This document shows, piece after piece, positions 37,597 through 46,502 of a stretch of DNA of 64,000 nt. The notes under the pieces were generated by a model. The model was not told where the DNA came from. It did no database searches and saw nothing but the letters and a program-made list of their open reading frames with translations. A program made the position numbers and the translations under genes. Position 1 is the stretch's first letter. Each line of letters starts with the position of its first letter. Source of the DNA: Cryptomeria japonica (taxonomy: Eukaryota > Streptophyta > Pinopsida > Cupressales > Cupressaceae). The DNA lies in assembly GCF_030272615.1 (NCBI RefSeq), contig NC_081405.1, forward strand, positions 475,668,008 through 475,732,007. Direction: 5' to 3'.

Positions 37597-38503
37597 TGTT
37601 GGAATCCAAGAACACTAAGAGGGGGGGGTGAATCAGTGTTCTACCAGAATGATCAATTTTAACCTTATTAAAATATGCATTCACCAACTAGTATAATGGT
37701 ACATATACGATTGAAAGAAGTAAAGCAATAAATTAAGGAAATTGCACAAATGAATACCATAACACAGAGAATTATACATGGAAAACCTCAAAGAGGAAAA
37801 GCCACGGTGGGATTTGTGACCCACAACATCAATCCACTGGCCATATGAAGAGATATTACATAATATGGGGGCCTTCACATGCAGGAAGGCTTACAACCTA
37901 GAGCACACATCTCATCACAAAGGAGTCTCACTAGCTACAATCACTCGAAATAAGAAAACATAAAACTGAACTCATATAATGCATCTTCTATGCCTAATTG
38001 AGTTCCAGTTCAAGCTCTGTCTGTTCCGGTTTTGAAACCCTAAACCCTTACCGGAATAACCTCTTACATAATCAACATTCCTCGCATTAAAATTATCTCT
38101 CTCTCACTCATATTTTATTCCCTCATATCACAAAATGATCTAATCAACTGACCTATATACCCTTACAATCTTCCATCCCTTATGTTGGCTTACATAGATA
38201 ACTACAAAATGAATATACAAGTTGGCTCAATTACATATATACATAAATATCAAAATCAATTGTTGATTTTTGGATCTCCCAAATGATGTCAGCCTCCTAT
38301 ACCGATATTTTGTGTAAGTCATGTTGGCCTGCAATGTCGGTACCCATAGAATTCCTCCTATCGGTGAAGATACTTGTCGGTGCCGGTGTCGGTACCGATG
38401 AAGTGTTTGTCAGTGAACAACCAAACCAAGATATGAAAACCAGAACATGTTGCCATCAATGACAACATATTGAAACCAGTCAAATGAGTGTCAACTGCCA
38501 ACA
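37597..38503 (-). repeat. Element D 5' LTR
   Basis: TG...CA, collinear with 13775-14679. It ends TGCCAACA at 38503, after which element C's LTR resumes. Confidence 0.85.
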
Positions 38504-40025
38504 AAAGAATGGTCAATGCCTACGTCTCCTATTTTGAACACGTCTTTTCATCATTCATTGATTCTATGATATTATTTTCTCCCAAAACTTGTACCGATGG
38601 TATCATTTTATCCCCATTTCAATCCTATGGTATCCATTTGTCCCAAAACTTGTCTTGATGATATTATTTTGTCCCCCTTTTGGTCATACGATATCATTTT
38701 ATCCCAAAACCTATTCTAATGACATCAAATTGAACCCATTTCATGTCCTATGGCATGATTTTGTCCCCATTTTGATCCTATGGCATCATTTTTATCCCAT
38801 TTCATGTCCTATGACATCATTTCATCCCAAAATCTATTCTAATGACATCAATTTGATCCCATTTCATGTCCTATGGCATCTTTTTTATCCTTTGGTATCA
38901 TTTTGTCCCGAAGCCTATTGTAATGGCATCAATTTGATTCAATTTCATGTCCTATGGCATCATTTTGTCCCTAGTTTGATCCTATGGCATCATTTTAATC
39001 CAATATCATGTCCTATGACATCATTTCAATCCCATTTTCTATCCTTTGACTCATTTTAACTAATTTTCCCAATTCTTCCCAATTTCACCCAATTTGATTA
39101 AATTTGACCAAATCCTTGTCCGTGGACATCAATTTGACTTGATTCCCTCCTAGGTTTAATTAATTATTTAATTAATTAAACCATTTTCATACTAACATTT
39201 GTTCTAAGATAAATAAATAATATTTAATTATTTATCCCTTTAATCTATCAATTAAATAAATTTATTTTATTTAGTTGAGGAATAAATTAACAAATTATAT
39301 TTATTAATTTATTATAAATGTCTTCTTCTAAGAGAAATAAATAATATTTATTTATTTATCACTTCCACAATTAAATAAATCTATTTTATTTAATTGTTTA
39401 ATCGATAAATATGATGAGCAAATTAATAAATTATATTATTTATTAATTTGTCATAAATATCTTCTTCTACCTACTACTTTTATTTATTAATTCTCCATAT
39501 TATCCTCTTTTCTTGATAGACTTGATCTCTCCATCTTTTTCCATTTTTTATCATCTTCTAAATGGCAACTTTGAGTTGCATTCAAACATGTCCATTCATT
39601 TTCTCAAAAAATAATTCAATCTCAGTCGTTCATTGAAATTCAAATTTCTATAAAAGAAGGCCTCATTCTTCATTCAAAAATAATAGTTTACTTCTTGTTA
39701 TTCTATCAAATAAATTTTCTACTATCCACATTGTTATTCTATCCAAATAATCTTAGAATCATGATTTCTAGTATTCTCACTATCATTATCCCTGCTTTTA
39801 TTCTTATTTATGCACATTGTAACTTGAGAGTGGCATATCACCATTAGAGAAGAAAGAAGAAGCAGCAAGGCTTCATCAAAGGAGTGTAGAAATGATGATT
39901 TGATTCATGTTTTCATTCACACTTTGTTTTGGTCTCATTGGTTAGATTAGGATTAATTTGCATGATTGTATGAGTTTCGTGATTTTTTTGATCATGTTTA
40001 TAGCTAATTCCCGATTTCCTAGTTG
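38504..40025 (+). mobile_element. Element C 3' LTR, continuation after element D
   Basis: This continues the LTR begun at 13761. It holds a tandem repeat, then the TTAATTAATTATTTAATT-type AT blocks also seen in the LTR at 61232, and a TATA box (CTATAAAAG, 39649-39656) before the CATT-rich transcribed part. The right end is approximate; no second copy is available to fix it. Confidence 0.55.
38600..39060 (+). repeat. About 62-bp degenerate tandem repeat
   Basis: Repeating phrases CCCATTTCATGTCCTATGGC, ATCATTTTGTCCC and CTATTCTAATGACATCAAT. At least five imperfect units. It produces a spurious 156-codon open frame. Confidence 0.75.
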
Positions 40026-40096
40026 ACAGAGATCATTCCAAATTAGGCTATTTGTAAGGTGTTTAGCAGAGAGAAAATTTATTCCAGTATTTTGAG

Positions 40097-40714
40097 ATGG
40101 ACACTCTAGTGAGGTTGACAATGAAGAAGGTTGAACAGGCCTTCCTAGGTAGGGTTAGCAACATTCACCTTGAATGCTTGCTTGGGACTAACAATGACTT
40201 AGTCATTGTGATAGTGAAGTGGGTGTTGGGAGAAGACTTCCTCGCCAACAAATCCCAATACTGGGTGGACACAGACATTGTGTCTCACTTCGTAGGGTCA
40301 CTTCTAGACTTGGGTGAATTGGCACCCATTATAACTAAAATGACTCGGGGCCTATTTGGAGAAGATCTTGTTGGCAAGTTGGACCAAGTTTTGGAGCATG
40401 CACAGTATAAAATTGGGCTTCTTGTTGCTACTAACTTAAATTCCTTTGTGCAAAAAGACACAGTTGTGCCATGGATTTCCTTCATTGGCATTTTTTGTAC
40501 CATGTGCATTGAGGAACACCATAACCATTCCATCCCCACACGTGAATTTCTAAAGAGGCTTTCGAGAGAAGACCCAACACTGGACATGGAGTGGATAGAA
40601 GGATTTAAGGTTATGGTTTTTTAATGAAACCTGGATTCTGAAGGGGATGAGTGGTGAAATGACTACGGGGATGAGGACAAGGATGAAGATGATGGCCAAA
40701 ATTTGTCCAACTAA
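40097..40714 (+). pseudogene. Unknown ORF with acidic tail, interrupted
   Basis: An ATG at 40097 opens 175 codons (MDTLVRLTMKKVEQAF...) to TAA-TGA at 40622. The same frame then reads an acidic tail (NDYGDEDKDEDDGQ) with one more stop, ending at TAA 40712-40714. An acid tail in frame after the stops suggests a longer former protein. Predicted mainly helical, soluble, no signal peptide. I recognise no domain. It lies just right of element C's LTR, so it could be retroelement-derived, a captured host gene, or a chance frame. Confidence 0.4.
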
Positions 40715-42659
40715 CTTAGGGTCCAACTTCTCCTCCTAGATGTTGCTTTTACCGAAGACTAGAGATAACAAATATTTTTGTAATTTTGCCTTTTTAGAAA
40801 AAACACACATAATTATGTAAATACCACTAAAAAAATATACATATATAAATATTACACAACTTTTAACAAACTATGAATGGGTGCATTTCCTAAGTTCTTT
40901 TCTTTACATTTTCTATAAAGAATGCATGAAAATTAAAATGGTGCATAAGGAAAACATCCATCCATTATATCATCAAGGGGATATGATAAATAACATCCAA
41001 ACTGATAGACTTTGAGGAAAATGAAAGAAAGTATTGGAGTTGAGGAAAAATCAACTCTACAACTCCCAAAGATCATCTGCATGCAAACCTGTCACAGAAG
41101 GAGAGAAGCAAAAAAAGCTATGGAGGCCAGAATTCAGAGATCCAAAAAATAGGAGTCATATTGATTGTGCAATAAGAATGCAATTCAATAATTACAGTTG
41201 TTATGAAAATACAAAGAGAGAATCCTTATAAGAGGATACTCGAAACCCTAAAGGTGAAAACCCTAAAGAATTATAAGATTCCTAAGTTTAGCTTAAGCAT
41301 AGAGTATAATAGACTAATAATTAAATAAATAATTATTAGCTAATAAAAGATAACTCTAACAGAAAACTTCAATGTATGCAGAGCTTGTCCAACATTCAGA
41401 CACTCTTTCGGAAGCATGCTATAAAGATTACCTATTTTGCAGATTAGGCATAGTAAATTATAACCTCCTTGATCACTAGGAAGAGAACGAAATGCACAAA
41501 GTGACTCAAACATAGGACATAACTTTCAAATCTTCCCATGGAAAGTATCTGCAAAGACCAAACAAAATGGATAACCTAGATATTTTTAAATGACTCCTTT
41601 CCACACATCCTATGTAAACAACATAATCTAGAACCTATTTTTATAAAAATGGGAGAATAGATATGTACAATATCTATATTTCATAAATAGAGGAACTAGG
41701 GAAGCGCTAATTAAGAATAATAATCATGCATTCATAAACGATACAGAGTATTATTTATAATAACACCAAAGGTGACAAAGGCAAGGTCTATAATTCACAA
41801 AAAACAATAAGGCTCCAATGCTAATCATTATTCATTTAGGAAAATGAAAAGGGGAATTATTTCTTTTCCCTTTAAACTATTACATTCATGGAAGTTTGGG
41901 ATCCATTCCTTGGAAGTCTAGAAAGGAAGATCGCATGTAATTACATCCAAAAAATGCTCAGAGATCAAAAGACCCCCTTTTTACAAATCACTTTCTGGTT
42001 TTTATAACCATTTTCCAAAAATATATTATTGCTTGGTGACGGGACCCTACAGAGATGAGGCCAGAGGGGTGTTGTTAACTATCTTTGCACTGGAGAGCTT
42101 TGAATCATGGATATCTCCTTGATTGTTGGCCTAGAAAACATCTATAGTTTTGGTCATGATTAAGGAGATAACTTGCTTGCCAAAAGTTCCTTGATTCATG
42201 CATGCACACCTTTCCTTTGATTCATTTCCATCATTGATCTTGCATGGTTATCGTATCTTAATGGTTGAGGATTGTTGTCTACCCATGGTGGAGATGTAAT
42301 CGGCACACATGTTTAACAGTCGGAGACCTTTGTGGTGCTTCAGCTTTCTTGGTGAAGCCTCTTTACAGTGGAGACAAGAGCCCATAAGGCTTCTTTATAA
42401 GAGCTTTGTGGGAGGATTTTAATTACCCACAATTGTGATGTGTGGCAGACAACGAGGGTTTTCCTGAAAGAAGTGTGATCAGTCTTTGTGTGGGAGTGGG
42501 ACCCACCATGCGTTGTAGCTGATAAAAGAAAATTGCCATTGTCTTCATATTTAAAAGTCATAAAAACCAACTACTGTAGAAAAGTCCACAGTTATTATAG
42601 GCTGAAGCCAATTATTGTCTTTCTTATTTGAAAGTGCTACTTGGGAATAGTCAATAGGT
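40715..42659. other. Unassigned AT-rich sequence
   Basis: No supported gene, RNA or clear transposon boundary was found on either strand. The short frames at 41034-41231 and 42340-42570 lack family features or a paired copy and are not called. Confidence 0.4.
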
Positions 42660-43180
42660 TTTATAATGCTAACTATAATGACAATTTGTCACTCTTCTTC
42701 ATCATTATCTTCTAACGTCATTGTGTCACTCTTTGTGATCATTTTATTCTAAAGCCTTTTATATTATATTAACTCTTTATTGAATTTTTTGATGTTGTAC
42801 TACTCCCTCTATAATCCTCATTGTAATTGATTTCTTTCTTAATCCATTAAGAAAACAAAAAAACAAAAAACCTCTTTTTTGAAATGACTTATGACCTTTC
42901 AAAAAAAATTAACATCCTGGTACAATGAAATAATTTACAAAGATTGACCCAAAAATAAGATGATTCACTAAAAGCGATCGGCCCAAATTGACTTGATTGA
43001 ATATTTGACCTAGCTTAAACCATAATAATAAGCCAATATAACATTGGCAAAAGCCATAATTTTTTCATCAAAATGTTCCTATGAAATATTGAAATGTTTT
43101 CTTGAACTAGACAAACAATTATTACTACAAACACTTTATCATCTTAAGACTAAGCATTTTTACGTCATTATAAATCATAG
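42660..43180. repeat. Second diverged copy of the PR-4 3' flank
   Basis: Aligns in order with about 53300-53720: CATTATCTTCTAAxGT, TAATCCTCxTTGTAATTG, AAGCCAATATAACATTG, CTAGACAAACxATTATTAC. The match includes both a LINE-like 3' tail and sequence beyond it, so it is not just another LINE copy. No PR-4 coding sequence is present next to it. Confidence 0.65.
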
Positions 43181-43191
43181 TATTTTCAAAT

Positions 43192-43316
43192 TATGGCTTA
43201 AAATAGAGAAAAAAATAGTTCATCGAAATATTCCAAATTAGATTTAAAAATAGTTCTAATAAATTGACTTATAGCGTTGACACATTAGAACTATTTTTTA
43301 CTCTATTTTAAGCTCT
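43192..43316. repeat. Foldback element
   Basis: The left arm GGCTTAAAATAGAGAAAAAA (43193 onward, through ATAGTTC) pairs with the right arm GAACTATTTTTTACTCTATT plus TTAAGC at 43288-43316, with a loop of about 65 bp. Likely a small MITE relic. Confidence 0.6.
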
Positions 43317-44059
43317 AAGTTGGTCATGAATTTAAAACTAAATTTATATTGACACATCCCAACCCTTGGCTACCTTGGATCCCTAGTGAATTATAAGAGG
43401 TGATTCATAGTAGGGTAAAAGTACAAAGTTGTGTCACACTTTTATAAAGGAAATGGTTAATGTCGATTCAAAATTTTAAATTAAATCAATAGAAAATGAA
43501 ATATATGTGTTGAATTTTGAAATGATGTAAAATAATAAAATTTATATTCTTTTGTCTATTTTATGTTTGTAATTTTAACAAATTTTAAAAAATTATATGA
43601 ATATAGGTTTTTATAAAGTAAATACTATAATTTAGTTGCTGATAAAATGCTGAAATTGAAGTTACACAAACCTTCACACCTTTTTTAATAAATTTTACCT
43701 TTTTTTCTTCAATTTTTGTTGTATAGTGATAATTTGAAACTTTAGTGCATAAAAATATTTTTTACTATTTTCTATAAATAAATATTTTTAATAAATTTGA
43801 AAAGTTGTGTGTGCTGAAATATAACTCTTTCCAATTGCCACCAACTTTTTTCTTAATTATTTATCCAAATTAGAAAAGAATTATATCATCTTGGCATAGA
43901 TTCTTTTCTCTATTGCACCATATTTTTTTCAAAAAATTTAAATAAATTTTAGTATTTTTTCATGACAAGATAATCAACCTTATATTTTAGTGCTAATGAC
44001 CCACTTTCAATAAAAATAAAATATAAAATATAAAAACTAATTAAAATATTAAAAGATTT

Positions 44060-45323
44060 TGTAGCGTCCTAAAATTGCGACACTTGCAATTTCGACTGCA
44101 TTTCGGTCTTCACGATGGCAACACAACACGCAACCTGAATGGAGACCCCGAAACCTGATTACGACATTAAAAACTGCATTTTCTAAGCACCCTGGCCTGA
44201 ACCTCCTTTGCACCCTGCTGTCCCGGGAGGTGGGACCAGAGCGCCCAGCGCCCTGGTCCTTCAGGACTAGGGCGCTCAACGCCCTGGTCCCCCAAGACCA
44301 TGGCGCCCAGCGCCCTGGTCCCTGGGCCTATTTTGGGCCCGGTCTCCTATGGGGTCTCGGGTCTTTTTGTTTGCAAACTTGAAATTAACTTTCCTAGTCG
44401 GCCTAAGGTCGGGAAAATCAGTCTATCAGCCCTAATTGACAAGTATATAAACTACATTTTCTCTCTCATTTTGGGTAGAGGATGAACATATGTGGAAACG
44501 ATACTCAAGCATTCAAGCATTCAAGCATTCAAGCATTCCTTCTAAGTCTCCATTCAAGGCTAAGTGTTGCATTCAAGACAAGGATTCAACCATTGAAGAG
44601 GAGATCACTTGCTACATGCTACATACAACATACTACATACAACAAACAACAACATCTATACCTTCGCACATAAGGATACAAACATCCTTACAACAAGGTA
44701 TTAGTACTTGTTTTACATTACAGACATTTACATTTATAGCATTTCTCATTTCTTGGTTAATTCCAAAACCGGGGTTTGACCTAAAGGCAAACCCCTAATC
44801 CCTAACCCCCCAATCGTCTTCGCTTTTCTGTGTGTAGGTTGCAGGTACGCGGCTGAAATTGAAGATCTGGAATCCTTGTGCAGAGACGAATAGATCCCCC
44901 TTCGTTTCGCGGATTTTTCGGAGGACCGTGGCGCCGGGCGCCATCGTCCTGACAACTTTTGCTCAAATTTGCAAGACAACGCCGTATCGACATTTTACTG
45001 CTAATTCCAGGTCCGCAGCTTCATACTATATCCCTATCTCAGTTTATAAGCGAATCTTTGTCACTTTCTATGCATTCCTAGCTTAATTCTCCTATGCACA
45101 TTCTTTACAAAAGAGGGTAGCCTTGCTGTCTTGACCCTTGAAACTCATTTAGCATCCAATCTTACATTGTGTGGGATTGGATCTCGTGAGTTTCAACCCC
45201 TCTTTTGAATGTAAAGTCTCTCCCTTAAGTGAAAACCATCAACCCTAGCGACCTCCCTTCTCTCTCCTCGGAGTTAGAAGAGGGGAGAGCTACTAGGGTT
45301 CGATTGCGATTTTTCGCTTTACA
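44060..45323 (+). repeat. Element G 5' LTR
   Basis: TGTAGCGTCCTAAAATTGCG start, CGCTTTACA end, 1264 bp. TATA box TATATAA at 44444-44450. GC-rich GCGCCCAGCGCCCTGGTCC-type repeats at 44230-44325 stand out from the AT-rich surroundings. It is related in its second half to the solo LTR at 51853. Confidence 0.9.
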
Positions 45324-45345
45324 TTTTGGTGAACCCGACGTGAAC
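45324..45345 (+). other. Element G primer-binding-site region
   Basis: TTTTGGTGAACCCGACGTGA immediately follows the LTR's terminal CA. Similar to element C near 11367. It resembles the GGTGAACCCGACGTG-type sites of Tat/Ogre-like elements; the tRNA is not assigned with certainty. Confidence 0.7.
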
Positions 45346-45711
45346 ATCCTTTCTGATTATTCATGGTTAGATTTGAAAATTTGATTCCTTGATTACATTT
45401 CCATGTTTGATCTTTTGCAAATTTTAGAGGTTAATTGCATAAAAACCCTAAATTTTCTTTTTGAAAATTGAACTTGTGAAATATTTAATTGTTAATGCTT
45501 ATTTCAGATCTGCCCTTCTACTACAAATTATCAATTCATGTTTGTGCTTTGATTTTGAAAATTAAGTGGTTAAGTGTCAAAACCCTAATTTTTGAAACCC
45601 TCTTGATTCAACCTTTGTCCAACAATTTCACTGATCAAAACATCTCCAAATCAGCTGTAACTTTGGATTCCGCAATAAAATCACAATATCTTTCATCCCT
45701 GAAAATTTGGA

Positions 45712-46400
45712 AAAAAGTTGCGAGGACCGTGTGCACTCCGAGCGCCATCGTCCCCGACATTTTTTCTGAAATTTCGGGAGCGAGATCTTACTGTATTTTT
45801 CTGCTAAAATCCAGAATTTTGGCTGATTTTATCAATTATAACACTTTCAAAATTATAGTCAAAGTTGGTCTTGTGATTGCTTGGTTTAGGGCTTCTAATC
45901 ATTCAAAAATTGTTGAAATTGAAATTTTTGTCAAAATTGTGTTCTTACTGTCCTAAATCTGAAAAGTGTGTTTGCATTCATTCGAAATTTCAGTGCTTTA
46001 TTCAAATTCTTGCAATTTGTGACTTTTGAAATTAAATGCTTAATTACAACAACTTTGATTTCCGCTTTCAAAATTGAATTTTGCGTGAAATTGAGTCAAT
46101 TTTTAAATTTCAAAATTTGCATTGCTTTTGACATTCCCTCTAAAATCATAAAATTCAAAATTTCAGTTTCCCTCTCTTTTTCAAAATTCAAATTTTTGCA
46201 CTTTTCGACAATCTGGGTAGGGTTCAATTTTGAGATTGCAACTTTAATTTGGCCTATCTACAGATCGTAAAATCACTCAATTTTTTCAGATTAGCTCTAA
46301 AATCATCATAACTTTCATCCCTGCAAATTTCGAAAAAAGTTGCAAGGACCGTGTGCACTCCGAGCGCCACGGTCCCAGACATTTTTTCCGAAATTTCGGG
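45712..46400 (+). repeat. Repeated GC-rich hairpin in the 5' leader of G
   Basis: A segment of about 68 bp occurs at 45712-45780 and 46333-46400. Each holds a stem GGACCGTG (45724-45731; 46346-46353) and its partner (CATCGTCC 45746-45753; perfect CACGGTCC 46368-46375) around a CACTCCGAGCG loop. A related hairpin lies in the LTR at 44923-44949. The rest of the leader is AT-rich and non-coding. Confidence 0.75.
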
Positions 46401-46502
46401 AGACTGTCGTGATTGCATTTAACAGCTTAAATCTAGAAGATTGGCTGATTTTACTGAAAATTGCTACCTCTAAATTCAAAATTTTATCTCCCTCTCTAGT
46501 GC

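Larger units (their letters stand above)
13775..38503 (-). mobile_element. Element D: pol-less LTR retroelement, minus strand, split by E
   Basis: LTRs of 905 bp (13775-14679) and 907 bp (37597-38503) share TGxxGGAATCCAAGAACACT starts and TGCCAACA ends. The left one is followed by ATCTCCCCCTTTGGC (polypurine tract); the right one is preceded by GCTCTGATACCA (primer site). Internal sequence is 14680-18141 plus 36096-37596. Removing element E leaves about 5 kb with ORF1 (coiled coil, three knuckles), a spacer of about 560 bp, and ORF2. As in A, no pol is visible. Flanks are TAAAA (left) and AAAGA (right), so a target duplication is not clean. It sits inside the 3' LTR of element C. Confidence 0.85.

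Noticed and set aside
38589-39059. 156-codon Phe/His/Pro-rich open frame
   Set aside because: By-product of a 62-bp tandem repeat in an LTR.
44049-44330. GC-rich stretch as CpG island or host promoter
   Set aside because: It is the U3 repeat region of element G's LTR.
45489-46270. Two Phe/Ile-rich membrane-like proteins
   Set aside because: AT-rich leader of element G between primer site and gag; they overlap the duplicated hairpins and look non-coding.
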